Of a DNA stretch of 64,000 bases, positions 7,990 through 17,636 are shown in pieces. This stretch comes from Fibrobacter succinogenes. Its GTDB lineage: Bacteria > Fibrobacterota > Fibrobacteria > Fibrobacterales > Fibrobacteraceae. The stretch covers positions 1 to 64,000 of the forward strand of contig CACZAD010000020.1 in the NCBI GenBank assembly GCA_902779055.1, in the 5' to 3' direction. Both the position numbers and the translations under genes were made by a program. Under the pieces are notes generated by a model that was not told where the DNA came from, made no database searches, and saw only the letters and a list, made by a program, of their open reading frames with translations. Each line of letters starts with the position of its first letter. The first letter of the stretch is position 1.

Positions 7990-9255
7990 ATGACTGTTGA
8001 AAGAAAAGACAACAATTACTTTTTTGATTCCGGTAACCTTTCGCCGGCAGCGCTTGAACGCAAGCACAGGATCGAAAACGATCCGTCTGTCCGTACAGAC
8101 ATCATGGAATACTTGCCAGGAATGGAAGTCATCCAGTCTGACATCCGCGACAAGGTGCTTTCGCAGGCCGACAACTTCGATTATTCCAAGTACACCGCCC
8201 GCGACGTAAAGTTTGCGTTGCAGCACGACACCTGCACTATCGAAGACTTCAAGGCTTTGCTTTCTCCTGCAGCCGCTCCGTTCCTCGAACAGATGGCAGC
8301 CAAGGCAAAGATTGAGACGGGTCGCCATTTTGGCAACAACGTTTATCTGTTCACTCCGCTCTACATCGCAAACTACTGCGAAAACTACTGCGTCTATTGC
8401 GGATTCAACTGCTACAATCACATCAAGCGCATGCAGTTGAATATGGAACAGATCGAGCATGAAATGAAGGTCATCGCCGACAGCGGTATGGAAGAAGTCC
8501 TGTTGCTTACCGGCGAAAGCCGCGCCAAAAGTAGCGTCGAATACATCGGCGAAGCTTGCAAGCTTGCCCGCAAGTACTTCAAGCTCGTCGGCGTCGAAGT
8601 CTATCCGGTAAACGTCGACGAATACAAGTACTTGCACGAATGCGGCGTCGATTACGTGACCGTATTCCAGGAAACGTACGACCGCAAGCGCTACGAACAG
8701 CTCCATTTGCTCGGCCACAAGCGCGTATTCCCGTACCGTTTTGATTCGCAGGAACGCGCCCTCATGGGTGGCATGCGCGGTTGCGGATTCTCGGCATTGC
8801 TTGGACTTTCGGACTTCCGCCGTGATGCACTTGCAAGCGCACTGCACGTTTACTACTTGCAAAAGAAGTATCCTCATGCCGAAATGAGCCTCAGCTGCCC
8901 GCGACTCCGTCCCATCGTGAACAACGAAAAGATCAGCCCGCTTGACGTTCACGAACGCGAACTCTGCCAGGTGCTTTGCGCCTACCGCATCTTCCTCCCG
9001 TTCGTAGGCATCACGGTCTCGAGCCGCGAAAGCAAGGAATTCCGCAACGGCATCGTGAAGATTGCCGCCACGAAGGTTTCTGCAGGCGTCTCGACAGGCA
9101 TTGGCGACCATGAAAGCAAGTACAGCGGTCACGATGACGGGGAAGGCGGCGACGAACAGTTCGAAATCAACGACGGTCGCAGCATCGGTAAAATGTACGC
9201 CGACATGAGCGGACAGGGAATGCAGCCCGTCTTGAACGATTACCTGTACGTCTAG
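7990..9255 (+). CDS. thiH: 2-iminoacetate (dehydroglycine) synthase ThiH
   Basis: Radical SAM enzyme that cleaves tyrosine to dehydroglycine and p-cresol for thiazole formation in anaerobes. 421 residues, about 45 longer at the N-terminus than the E. coli enzyme. The radical SAM cluster motif is in NYCENYCVYCGF (CxxxCxxC, about residues 129-136). LLLTGESRAKSSVEYI, VFQETYDRKRYEQLH, SCPRLRP and the C-terminal GMQPVLNDYL match ThiH. HydG is a homologue, but no hydrogenase maturation genes are nearby and the thi context decides. The ATG lacks a clear ribosome binding site. Confidence 0.93.
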   Translation: MTVERKDNNYFFDSGNLSPAALERKHRIENDPSVRTDIMEYLPGMEVIQSDIRDKVLSQADNFDYSKYTARDVKFALQHDTCTIEDFKALLSPAAAPFLEQMAAKAKIETGRHFGNNVYLFTPLYIANYCENYCVYCGFNCYNHIKRMQLNMEQIEHEMKVIADSGMEEVLLLTGESRAKSSVEYIGEACKLARKYFKLVGVEVYPVNVDEYKYLHECGVDYVTVFQETYDRKRYEQLHLLGHKRVFPYRFDSQERALMGGMRGCGFSALLGLSDFRRDALASALHVYYLQKKYPHAEMSLSCPRLRPIVNNEKISPLDVHERELCQVLCAYRIFLPFVGITVSSRESKEFRNGIVKIAATKVSAGVSTGIGDHESKYSGHDDGEGGDEQFEINDGRSIGKMYADMSGQGMQPVLNDYLYV

Positions 9256-9278
9256 GCGACAGGTTGCTGTAATAACAT

Positions 9279-9314
9279 AAACGCGATGCATTTGACTGCA
9301 CCGCGTTTTTTTTT
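9279..9314 (+). terminator. Terminator of the thi operon
   Basis: AAACGCG and CGCGTT arms, with an inner TGCA/TGCA pairing, are followed by nine T. Confidence 0.82.
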
Positions 9315-9325
9315 AATCATATTAA

Positions 9326-10102
9326 TCATCTGTTTTTGGGGCTTCTAGCGCAACCAGCGTTTCCCAAAGTCGAGAAGCAGACGCCTTGATCCGTTTTGAA
9401 GGCGGCGTCCCAGTTACCACCGTTGTTCGGCAGCAAGAACACATCGACAGAAGCGCTTTCGCTCATACCGCCATTCCAGCGAACGCTCATCATATAACGG
9501 GTGTTATCGTTCGTTGTACCCTGATTAAGCGCCTTGCTCAGGAACAACGGCTTTTTAGGAGCCGTTCGGTAATCCGTGTTACCCCAGGCATTGGTGTACT
9601 TTATGGCATTGTAGGATTTACCACTCTGGCTATAGCTACCGACACCGTCAAGTCTTGCGGCTGCAATCTCAGCAACACCTTCAAATCCAGATTCCTTCAA
9701 TGCGTTGTACCATGTTCCACCTTGACCGATCAATCGACAGATGTTTTTCGTTGTCACTTTTGAGTGACTGCATTGCACGTTGATGGATAGACTGTTATGC
9801 AATTCAATGACAAAAAGTGTTGCGCCTCGATCGGATTCTAGCCCCTGAGCCAGATCGTCTAAGTTTTGTTTTCCGTTTTTTTCATTCGGTGAGTAATGCG
9901 ACAAAGCATCCAAATCTTCAATAAGCGCAATGTTAAGGGCATCTCTCAAATGGAAAAGCTTTGTCTGGTCAATTTTTTGGCGTGTTTTCTCGATAACGTC
10001 AAAATACTTCGGCACAGCAATACCACCAAGGATACCCATGATAGCGATCGTTACCATAAGCTCCATGAGAGTAAAACCGGAATGTGAACGCAAAGTATTC
10101 AT
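9326..10102 (-). CDS. Type IV pilin / type II secretion pseudopilin-like protein
   Basis: 258 residues with a strong GGAGGG ribosome binding site. The N-terminus is a class III prepilin signal: HSGFTLMELMVTIAIMGIL, with the peptidase cleavage site after Gly and the conserved Phe+1 and Glu+5, then a hydrophobic helix. The rest is a globular domain with four or more Cys (for example NVQCSHSKVTTKNICRL and CFSTLGNAGCARS). It is alone between thiH and thiE, with no assembly genes nearby. It could be a major or minor pilin or a pseudopilin; the globular part gives me no closer match. Confidence 0.85.
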   Translation of the reverse strand: MNTLRSHSGFTLMELMVTIAIMGILGGIAVPKYFDVIEKTRQKIDQTKLFHLRDALNIALIEDLDALSHYSPNEKNGKQNLDDLAQGLESDRGATLFVIELHNSLSINVQCSHSKVTTKNICRLIGQGGTWYNALKESGFEGVAEIAAARLDGVGSYSQSGKSYNAIKYTNAWGNTDYRTAPKKPLFLSKALNQGTTNDNTRYMMSVRWNGGMSESASVDVFLLPNNGGNWDAAFKTDQGVCFSTLGNAGCARSPKNR

Positions 10103-10247
10103 CTTTTATCCCTCCGATACAAACATAAAACCAATGTAACATTATCATATAGAAATAATAAGTTTCGTGGGTTTATGTTGTATAATCTACGTAAAAAAAA
10201 TTTTATTGCTGTGAGGTGGAACACTTTCGTATGCCATACACAAGAGT

Positions 10248-10262
10248 ATTCCAAATTGGAAT
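10248..10262. promoter_or_regulatory. Perfect 15-bp palindrome upstream of thiE
   Basis: ATTCCAA-A-TTGGAAT is centred 35 bp before the thiE start codon. It is a possible operator; no regulator is known. No TPP aptamer is seen in front of thiE. Confidence 0.4.
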
Positions 10263-10289
10263 TGCGTTTTTTGCTAATTTTTGCGCATT

Positions 10290-10922
10290 ATGAAATCTTT
10301 GGATACGACACTTTATTTCATTACCGATAGCACCAGCGTGCCTTCGGAACGTTTTTTACCGACCGTCGAAGCCGCTTGCAAGGGCGGGGCAACACTTATC
10401 CAGCTGCGCGAAAAGAACCGTTCGACACGCGAATATATAGAACTTGCCACGGCAACGCACGAAATCACAAAGCGTTACAACGTTCCATTGATTATTGACG
10501 ACCGCGTCGATGTGGCTCTGGCCATTGATGCCGAAGGTGTCCACGTCGGTCAAACGGATATGCCCGTGAATATCGCCCGCAAAATGATGGGCGAAGACAA
10601 GATCGTTGGCGCAACCACAAAGACCGTTCCGCAGGCCCTCGAAGCCTACGAACAGGGGGCGGATTACCTGGGAGTCGGAGCCATTTACCCGACAACAACC
10701 AAGGTGGTAACCATCCTCACAAGTGTCGAGACATTGAAATCGATTGTCAAGGCAGTCCCCATCAAGGTCAATGCGATTGGCGGGCTCAACAAGGACAACA
10801 TCGACGTTCTCAAGGGCTCCGGAATTTCAGGAATCTGTGCCGTATCGGCCATCATGAAATCCGACGATCCTGAAAAAGCGACGCGTGAACTGAAAGAAGC
10901 GTTTTTGAATTTGAATAAATAG
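10290..10922 (+). CDS. thiE: Thiamine-phosphate synthase ThiE
   Basis: Couples hydroxymethylpyrimidine diphosphate and thiazole phosphate to thiamine phosphate. 210 residues from the ATG at 10290; a TTG at 10281 is less likely. The TIM-barrel signatures are QLREKNRSTREYI, PLIIDDRVDVALAIDAEGVHVGQTDMP, GATTKTVPQALEAYEQGADYLGVGAIYPTTTK and the phosphate-binding VNAIGGLNKDNI. It lies 15 bp before coaX. It is separate from the riboswitch-led thi operon and is divided from it by the pilin-like gene. Confidence 0.96.
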   Translation: MKSLDTTLYFITDSTSVPSERFLPTVEAACKGGATLIQLREKNRSTREYIELATATHEITKRYNVPLIIDDRVDVALAIDAEGVHVGQTDMPVNIARKMMGEDKIVGATTKTVPQALEAYEQGADYLGVGAIYPTTTKVVTILTSVETLKSIVKAVPIKVNAIGGLNKDNIDVLKGSGISGICAVSAIMKSDDPEKATRELKEAFLNLNK

Positions 10923-10937
10923 TTATCTTTTGCGGCG

Positions 10938-11762
10938 ATGAAAAAGATTTTAAAGAATACTTTATCGTTTGTGGTCGATGTGGGAAACTCGCACACCGTC
11001 CTCGGTATTTACAAGGGCGATAAAGTCGTTGATCACTGGAGACTCACCACGCGCAAGCAGACCACTTCGGACGAAGTGATGAATCGCGTCGGCGGCCTCA
11101 TCCATCTTTCGAAAATCAAGCTTGAAGCAGTCACACATGTAGGCCTTTCAACGGTAGTGCCCTCTTTGGAACGCCCGTGGGTCAAAGCCTTGCAGACACT
11201 CCTCAAGCGCCCGGTGCAAGTAGTCAGTTCCACGAACTGCCTTAACTGCCCAATCGCCTACCCGAACCCGAGTACGCTCGGTGCAGACCGTCTTTGCAAT
11301 ATCATCGCACTCAAGGAACGCGGATACACCGACGCCATCGTCATCGACATGGGAACCGCAACGACATTCGACGTAATGAAGGATGGTGGATTCGCAGGCG
11401 GCATCATCATTCCGGGCATTAGCGCAAGCCTCGACGTATTGACCGAAAAAGCCGCAAGACTTTTACCGGTTAGTATCGAATGGCCCAAACGCCTTATCGC
11501 CAACAATACCGACGACGCCATCCGTGCAGGTCTCCTGTTCGGCTTCATGGCGGAACTCGAAACGCTCGTTGCAAAAATCAAGCAGGAAATGGGCAAGAAG
11601 GACGTTCCTGTATTTGCAACTGGTGGCTGGGGCCGCACCGTCGTCGGACATACCAAAATTATCGATACTTACGATCCGTACTTGACTCTTGATGGAGTTC
11701 GGTTGGTGGCGCTCCGCGGAGATTCCGCTGCCGAAGTCATCGACAAAGATTCGGAAGAGTAG
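10938..11762 (+). CDS. coaX: Type III pantothenate kinase CoaX
   Basis: First step of coenzyme A synthesis, an ASKHA-fold kinase that needs a monovalent cation. 274 residues. The phosphate 1 motif is VVDVGNSHTVLGIYKGD, the pantothenate-binding segment is YPNPSTLGADRLCNIIALKE, the phosphate 2 motif is VIDMGTATTFDVM and the adenosine region is VFATGGWGRTVVG. It follows thiE by 15 bp, so the two are probably co-transcribed. The next gene is 20 bp downstream with its own GAGGGGAG ribosome binding site. Confidence 0.95.
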   Translation: MKKILKNTLSFVVDVGNSHTVLGIYKGDKVVDHWRLTTRKQTTSDEVMNRVGGLIHLSKIKLEAVTHVGLSTVVPSLERPWVKALQTLLKRPVQVVSSTNCLNCPIAYPNPSTLGADRLCNIIALKERGYTDAIVIDMGTATTFDVMKDGGFAGGIIIPGISASLDVLTEKAARLLPVSIEWPKRLIANNTDDAIRAGLLFGFMAELETLVAKIKQEMGKKDVPVFATGGWGRTVVGHTKIIDTYDPYLTLDGVRLVALRGDSAAEVIDKDSEE

Positions 11763-11782
11763 CAATTATCACGAGGGGAGAA

Positions 11783-13324
11783 ATGAGAGCCATACTAGTC
11801 AGTCTTTTGCTTGCGTCAATCGCATTTGCAGAATCCGGACGCACAACAGTCATTGGCGCAGAGCGCACCCGCAATTTGCGCGGGCTCGATTATGCGCCGA
11901 TGCTCTTTGAATACCATCGCCAGACGGTAGGCGAGGGGCGTCACTTTTTCACCTACCCGCAACGTGACACGACGTTCCAGAAGAACTTTTTCAAAAACAA
12001 CGTCAATGCGATGGTGTACTTCGATAACGAAGGTTTCGCCTCGACCCATCTAAAAGATTCCGTCACGTACGAGCAGAAAAAGTCTGGCTCGAAACACAAC
12101 TTCGCCATAGCGGTAAGCCCGATTCTTGGGATAGACTACAAGTCTTCGACTGCGCTCGGCGATACTATTTGGCCAGCCATTGATGGAGGTCTTTTCATCC
12201 GAGGTTTTGCGGACTCCGTAGATTTCGATCTCGACGCCAGAATCTATTCCGAAGGTCATGCCGCGAAAAAGCCCAAAAGCTTTGACCACGAAGTCTTTGA
12301 CGTCCAGTCCAAGGACAGAGGCGATGGCGGCATCGATTACGTAAGCTTTGCCCGCTACCGCGCCCACCTCGCTTTTAACTACGCCTGGATGCGACTGCAA
12401 CTGGCTCGTGATGTTTTGCACTGGGGCCCCGGTTACTACAACAACCTCTCGCTCAACCAGTTTGCGCTCCCATACAATATGCTCTCGCTGGACTTTACGT
12501 TCGGACCATTACGCGTCTTTAGCGTCTATGCCGACCTCCGCGTAAATTCCTGGAGCTACAGCAAGGCGAACCTGAACGACCGCAACCTTTACGCCCACCG
12601 TTACGAACTTTCGCTCAGCCACTTTACCTTTGGCATCTCCGAAATCCAGATTCTTTACAACGAAAACAAGCCCTGGCTGTTTGTCCCGGTAGCACCGCTA
12701 TTTATTGAAAAAGGAAATTATACCGAACACGTCAACAACGGAGCCTTGGCGTTCGACATGAACGTGCAGCTGTTCAAGAAAGCCCGCCTCTACGGAGAAT
12801 TCTTCCTCGACGATATGGAATCGCCCTATGCCGTCTACCAGAACCGTTACAGCAACAACCGCTGGGCGGCCATGCTAGGTATGCAAGTGGCCCACGATCA
12901 GGAACTTAAAGGCAAGCTGCTCCAGCTTGGATCCATCGCCGAAATCGCACGAGTCGAGCCATTTACCTACTGTCATTACGATACGGCCCAGGCGCAAATG
13001 GCCCATCTCGGACTCCCGATCGGTAACCCGAATGGCCCAAACTCGCTAGCGATTGACTGGACGCTGTACGCCCAGCTCCACTGGAATGCATCTGCAAAGT
13101 TCTTCTTTGGTCTCCACAACAAATGGCTTTGGAAGGGAACCGATTACGGAAGCGACATTAACGACCCGTACAAGACGCTCCCCAAGAAATTTGTAGACGG
13201 AGTACCCTTGCAATATACAATTACACCTTCGGTCAGTTACAACGGAAAATACGCCTCTTTTGAGATGGAACTCACTTTTGGCGACGAAAAAGCGTTTTTT
13301 GTGCGCTCAACCTTGCATTGGTAG
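11783..13324 (+). CDS. Outer-membrane beta-barrel protein, probably Wzi-like capsule assembly family
   Basis: 513 residues with a cleavable signal peptide (MRAILVSLLLASIAFA, cut before ESGRT). The rest is a chain of alternating aromatic/polar strands ending in an aromatic residue (VRSTLHW), as outer-membrane barrels do. The stretch LQLARDVLHWGPGYYNNLSL, followed by LSLDFTFGPLRVFSVYADL, resembles the core of Wzi-family capsule assembly proteins. The position before a PglF/WbpM-type dehydratase and a Wzc-like kinase supports surface-polysaccharide work. The family call is an inference; the outer-membrane location is well supported. Confidence 0.7.
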   Translation: MRAILVSLLLASIAFAESGRTTVIGAERTRNLRGLDYAPMLFEYHRQTVGEGRHFFTYPQRDTTFQKNFFKNNVNAMVYFDNEGFASTHLKDSVTYEQKKSGSKHNFAIAVSPILGIDYKSSTALGDTIWPAIDGGLFIRGFADSVDFDLDARIYSEGHAAKKPKSFDHEVFDVQSKDRGDGGIDYVSFARYRAHLAFNYAWMRLQLARDVLHWGPGYYNNLSLNQFALPYNMLSLDFTFGPLRVFSVYADLRVNSWSYSKANLNDRNLYAHRYELSLSHFTFGISEIQILYNENKPWLFVPVAPLFIEKGNYTEHVNNGALAFDMNVQLFKKARLYGEFFLDDMESPYAVYQNRYSNNRWAAMLGMQVAHDQELKGKLLQLGSIAEIARVEPFTYCHYDTAQAQMAHLGLPIGNPNGPNSLAIDWTLYAQLHWNASAKFFFGLHNKWLWKGTDYGSDINDPYKTLPKKFVDGVPLQYTITPSVSYNGKYASFEMELTFGDEKAFFVRSTLHW

Positions 13325-13381
13325 ATTTTTGTAATTATTTTTGAAACGTTATTGTAAGCAAAAATAAACCAGGATGTAAGA

Positions 13382-15406
13382 ATGTCCCATCTGTCGAAGT
13401 TGTTTGCCAATTTTCGCATTCGTAAGCGAGTCCTCGCGCTGGCGGATGCGTTTATTGTCGTTGTTGCCGGTCTTTTTGCGAACTTTCCGTTACCCCTAAT
13501 AGCAAACCCCATCGACAGAGCCGCTCTTTTTTCCATTTCCTTTTTAAGTGTCATCCTCTGCTTTAGCAGCCTGCTTTTCTTTGGGGCATACAACAAGCTG
13601 TGGCGTTACCTCAACCGCTCGGATTTTTATAGCTGTGCCAAGGGCATCTTTGCGGGCATCATCGTCACTCATCTGTTCTTTTTCCTGACTCAAGGGGTCC
13701 TGCATTGGCAGTTCGCCCTTTTGCAGGCTCTGATTGCCTCATTTGGCGTGTGCGCATTCCGTTACATGTTCAGGAACGCATTCATCAGCATCGCCGAATC
13801 TAGCCGCCGTGAAGCAAAGAAAATCCGCACGATGATCATCGGCGCAGGCAACGCCACAAAGCTCCTGCTCGACGAAATCAAAAGCAGTTCTATGGAAGCC
13901 GAAAAAGGCATTGCCACATCTCCGTCAGCACAAATTTTCCCGGTCTGCCTCATTGACGACGACCGCAACAAGCTTGGGAAGCCTTACGAAGACATTCTCG
14001 TCGCCGGAGGCACAAACGATATTCCCAAGATTGCAAAGCACGAGCGTATCGAACAGATCCTGTTCTGCATTCCGAGTTGCCCGCCCAAAGACCGCCAGAG
14101 CATTTTGGACCAATGCAGCAAGACTGGGCTTCCGGTTAAGGTTCTACCGTTCGTCGGAACACTCCTGGATACCTCCAATGTCGGCGATGGATCCACAAAT
14201 TTTGCAACGCAGATCCGTGACATCAAGGTCGAAGACCTGCTCGGTCGTGACCCCGTCAAGTTCGACAACAAGGACGTCCGTGCTTACATCGAAAATAAAG
14301 TTTGTATGGTAACCGGCGGTGGTGGTAGCATCGGTAGCGAACTGGTTCGTCAAATCGCCAAGTACAATCCCAAACAAATCATCATTGTCGACATTTACGA
14401 GAACAACGCATACGAAATCCAGCAAGAACTCGTAATGGAATACGGAAAGTCATTAAATCTCGTGACGCTCATCGCTAGCGTCCGTGACTACTTCCGAATG
14501 AACCAGATTTTCAAGAAGTACAATCCCGAAGTTGTTTTCCATGCGGCAGCCCACAAGCACGTGCCGCTGATGGAGAACAACCCGATGGAAGCCATTAAGA
14601 ATAACGTTATAGGCACATTCAACATCGCCACGCTTGCTATGTTCAATAACGTCAAGAAGTTTGTCATGATCAGTACCGACAAGGCTGTCAACCCGACAAA
14701 CGTCATGGGAGCCTCCAAGCGCTGCTGCGAAATGATCGTCCGCTTTATGTCGATGCAGAAGGACAGCAACACGGAATTTGTCGTGACGCGCTTTGGTAAC
14801 GTCCTCGGCAGTAACGGAAGCGTGATTCCGCTCTTCAAGCGCCAAATTGAACAGGGCAAGCCCGTAACCGTGACCCATCCGGACATCATCCGTTACTTTA
14901 TGACCATTCCTGAAGCCGTGAGCCTCGTCCTCGAAGCAGCAAGCATTGCTCACGGTGGCGAGATCTTTGTCCTTGATATGGGTCAGCCGGTCAAGATCGT
15001 CACATTGGCAGAAAACTTGATCCGTATGTACGGCAAGGTTCCGTATAAGGATGTCCAAATCAAGTTTACAGGACTCCGTCCGGGCGAAAAGATCAAGGAA
15101 GAACTTTTGATGAACGAAGAGGGCTTGAAAAAGACAAAGAACAAGCTCATCTTCATCGGCAAGCAGATTGACATTGACACTTCCAAGTTCATTAATGACT
15201 TGTGGAAGTTGAAAAGTGCGGCTTCGGAAAATGACGATGCCATCGCCATCAGCACTTTACACGAAATTGTTCCAACATTCACAACACCAGAGGCTTTCAA
15301 TAGCACCATATTGAAAGACGCTGATTTAAAAAAGGGTGAAGGAGAAAATGTGAATGAAACCGAACATACAGAACCTCAAAAACAGACAATCTCGCAGGAG
15401 GGATGA
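13382..15406 (+). CDS. Membrane-bound nucleotide-sugar 4,6-dehydratase (PglF/WbpM/FlaA1 type)
   Basis: Makes the 4-keto-6-deoxy sugar nucleotide used for N-acetylated amino sugars in surface glycans. 674 residues. The first 140 residues hold about four membrane helices (AFIVVVAGLFANF, FSISFLSVILCFSSLLFF and two more). A first Rossmann domain follows (TMIIGAGNATKLLLDEI), then the catalytic one with VTGGGGSIGSELVRQ (about residue 311). The active site STDKAVNPTNVMGASKR holds the conserved Lys. TRFGNVLGSNGSVIPLF and GLRPGEKIKEELL complete the pattern. A hydrophilic tail of about 60 residues is extra. The gap to the OmpA gene is 3 bp. Confidence 0.92.
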   Translation: MSHLSKLFANFRIRKRVLALADAFIVVVAGLFANFPLPLIANPIDRAALFSISFLSVILCFSSLLFFGAYNKLWRYLNRSDFYSCAKGIFAGIIVTHLFFFLTQGVLHWQFALLQALIASFGVCAFRYMFRNAFISIAESSRREAKKIRTMIIGAGNATKLLLDEIKSSSMEAEKGIATSPSAQIFPVCLIDDDRNKLGKPYEDILVAGGTNDIPKIAKHERIEQILFCIPSCPPKDRQSILDQCSKTGLPVKVLPFVGTLLDTSNVGDGSTNFATQIRDIKVEDLLGRDPVKFDNKDVRAYIENKVCMVTGGGGSIGSELVRQIAKYNPKQIIIVDIYENNAYEIQQELVMEYGKSLNLVTLIASVRDYFRMNQIFKKYNPEVVFHAAAHKHVPLMENNPMEAIKNNVIGTFNIATLAMFNNVKKFVMISTDKAVNPTNVMGASKRCCEMIVRFMSMQKDSNTEFVVTRFGNVLGSNGSVIPLFKRQIEQGKPVTVTHPDIIRYFMTIPEAVSLVLEAASIAHGGEIFVLDMGQPVKIVTLAENLIRMYGKVPYKDVQIKFTGLRPGEKIKEELLMNEEGLKKTKNKLIFIGKQIDIDTSKFINDLWKLKSAASENDDAIAISTLHEIVPTFTTPEAFNSTILKDADLKKGEGENVNETEHTEPQKQTISQEG

Positions 15407-15409
15407 TAT

Positions 15410-17422
15410 ATGAAAAAAATCGTTTCACTGGCTTTGCTAGGCTCTACGCTTGCATTTGCCCAAGCTGGAATCATGGGTGGCTCAGAGGGTTTGCATCAAA
15501 TCAACACCAAAACTCTTGGGCAGTGGCAAATCAACGTAGGTACCGGTGGTAACATTTCTATCGGTTCCTGGGGATTGTCTCGTGGCGGTGTCTATGACAT
15601 GCGTCATGGCAATGGAGTCTTCAAAAGATATTCCTTCAATGGAGCCGACTATTCTCAGGCAGGCAACTTCTTCGTCAGCATGGGTATTCTAGACTTCATC
15701 GACATCGGTGCATCTCTCCCGGTTTACTACGAACACGCCAATTCCAATGGATATAGCGGTGCCGCAAATATGTGGACCACGAGCCGTGGCGACTTGGATC
15801 TATTTACAAAGATTGCAGTCCCGTTCGACAGCAACAGCGTATTCGGCATGGCCCTTATGCTCGACCTCTACGTCCCGACTGGCGAACAGAGCGCCGGTGT
15901 GCGTCCTCGCCATTCCTGGTACTTGAACGGAAACGGCTATACGCATCCATTCACCGCCGATGATTTTGCATTCGGTGCAGGTCTTGCCTTTACATTCGAC
16001 TTTTCCAAGAAGGGCGCTCCGATTACTTGGAACGTCGCTGCAAGTTACGTCTATCCGATCAACACGGACCAGACAAACACACTCGTCTATAGCACCGGTT
16101 TGAACTGGCTTGCTCTCCCCTGGATGACTCCGTTCCTCGAATTCTCTGGCGAAATGCGTCTCCAGAGCGTCGGTCGCTATGACTTTGACCCGATGGTCGA
16201 CCCAATGCTCATCACTCCGGGTTTGCGCTTCCACCTTCCGTACCACATCGAATTCGCAGTCGGTCTCGACGTTGCCGTACGTGCCATCAGAGAATTCTCC
16301 TTCAAGTCGGGCATTACGCATAGAAGAGACGTGAGCGGTGGTGTCGACTACCAGATCTATTACTTAGGCGAAAACGGATACAACGCCAAGTACGGTTACG
16401 CAAGCACACCGCTTATCTCGGGTGCAGCTCTCTTGAGCATCGCTCTTGACGCAAAGTCCAAGCCGAAGGATTCCGATGGCGACGGCATTGCTGATGCAGA
16501 CGACAAGTGCGCACGTACTCCGAAAGGTGCCAAGGTCAACGAAGAAGGTTGCCCGATCGAAGAACTGGAAAGACTTGCACGCGAAAAGGCCTACAACGAT
16601 TCTCTCGCTCGCCTCGATACCGACAAGGACGGCATTATTGACCTCAACGACAAGTGCCCGAATACTCAGGCCGGCGTTACGGTCGACTCCATCGGCTGCA
16701 TGCTCGACTTTGACAAGGATGGCGTAAACGATCCTAAGGACAAGTGCCCGAACACTCCGGCTGGCGTTCCTGTAAGCGCTGACGGTTGCCCGCTCGACTT
16801 CGACAAGGACGGCGTTGCCGACTTCCTCGACAAGTGCCCGAACACTCCGGCAGGTACCCCGGTTGACTCTACCGGTTGCGTGCTCGATACCGACAAGGAC
16901 GGCGTTCCTGACACTAACGACAAGTGCCCTGGCACTCCGGCCGGCAACTCTGTTGATTCCGTTGGCTGCCTCCCTGACTTCGACAAGGATGGCGTTGCAG
17001 ACGTATTCGACAAGTGCCCGAATACGCTCCCCGGTATCCGCGTCAATACGGAAGGCTGCCCGCTCAACAAGAAGGAAGACCTGGACCAGCTCAAGAAGGG
17101 CATCAAGTTCAAGACAGGTTCTTCCAAGCTCACCAAGAGCAGCTACTCCACCCTCAATGACATTGCCGCTCTTATGAAGAAGATCCCAGAAGCAAACCTT
17201 GAAGTTCAAGGCCATACCGACAACAAGGGTTCTGACGCAAAGAACAAGAAGCTCTCTGAACAGCGCGCTCAGTCTGTCGTCAAGTACCTCAAGAGAAAGG
17301 GTATCAGCGCCGACCGTCTCCGCGCAGTGGGTTACGGAAGTTCTCAGCCGATCGCGGAAAACGACGATGCCGCTGGTAGAGAACAGAACCGTCGCGTTGA
17401 ATTGGTTCCGTTCTCCAAATAA
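15410..17422 (+). CDS. OmpA-family outer membrane protein with six thrombospondin type 3 repeats
   Basis: 670 residues. A signal peptide (MKKIVSLALLGSTLAFAQA) precedes a beta-barrel of about 330 residues. Six calcium-binding thrombospondin type 3 repeats follow (about residues 355-555), each of the form D-x-D-x-DG-x-x-D-x-x-DKC plus a second Cys. The C-terminal OmpA domain binds peptidoglycan (LEVQGHTDNKGSDAKNKKLS, then QRAQSVVKYLKRKG, ending GREQNRRVELV). It tethers the outer membrane to the cell wall. It starts 3 bp after the dehydratase gene. Confidence 0.93.
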   Translation: MKKIVSLALLGSTLAFAQAGIMGGSEGLHQINTKTLGQWQINVGTGGNISIGSWGLSRGGVYDMRHGNGVFKRYSFNGADYSQAGNFFVSMGILDFIDIGASLPVYYEHANSNGYSGAANMWTTSRGDLDLFTKIAVPFDSNSVFGMALMLDLYVPTGEQSAGVRPRHSWYLNGNGYTHPFTADDFAFGAGLAFTFDFSKKGAPITWNVAASYVYPINTDQTNTLVYSTGLNWLALPWMTPFLEFSGEMRLQSVGRYDFDPMVDPMLITPGLRFHLPYHIEFAVGLDVAVRAIREFSFKSGITHRRDVSGGVDYQIYYLGENGYNAKYGYASTPLISGAALLSIALDAKSKPKDSDGDGIADADDKCARTPKGAKVNEEGCPIEELERLAREKAYNDSLARLDTDKDGIIDLNDKCPNTQAGVTVDSIGCMLDFDKDGVNDPKDKCPNTPAGVPVSADGCPLDFDKDGVADFLDKCPNTPAGTPVDSTGCVLDTDKDGVPDTNDKCPGTPAGNSVDSVGCLPDFDKDGVADVFDKCPNTLPGIRVNTEGCPLNKKEDLDQLKKGIKFKTGSSKLTKSSYSTLNDIAALMKKIPEANLEVQGHTDNKGSDAKNKKLSEQRAQSVVKYLKRKGISADRLRAVGYGSSQPIAENDDAAGREQNRRVELVPFSK

Positions 17423-17443
17423 GAGATCGCTAGATTAATGAAT

Positions 17444-17501
17444 AATCATCCTGCAGACAGAATGTCGATGGAATCTCCATTGCGTCCGTCGCAGGGTGAT
17501 T
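17444..17501. repeat. Long imperfect hairpin after the OmpA gene
   Basis: AATCATCCTGC (17444-17454) pairs with GCAGGGTGATT (17491-17501) with one mismatch, and the interior (GATGGA and TCCAT) also pairs. There is no T run. Its TCATCC...GGGTGA ends match the REP-like family elsewhere in the window. The rest of 17423-17636 is AT-rich, with no gene. Confidence 0.6.
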
Positions 17502-17636
17502 TCATTTAATCGGCAATACAAAGTAAATGAATTAAACTCAAAATATTATTAAATTTATAACAATCAAGTACAAAAGGTTTTGAACCTCCGTACAAAAATT
17601 TCCAGAATTGCGTAGCTAAATCAATTAGGAAAAATT

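Noticed and set aside
7990..9255. HydG (hydrogenase maturase) in place of ThiH
   Set aside because: The families are homologous, but thiS, thiF and thiG precede it and no hydrogenase maturation gene is present; the C-terminus also fits ThiH.
10249..10283. Sigma54 box before thiE (TTGGAAT...TTTTTTGC)
   Set aside because: The distance between GG and GC is 13 bp instead of 10 and the CAC part is missing.
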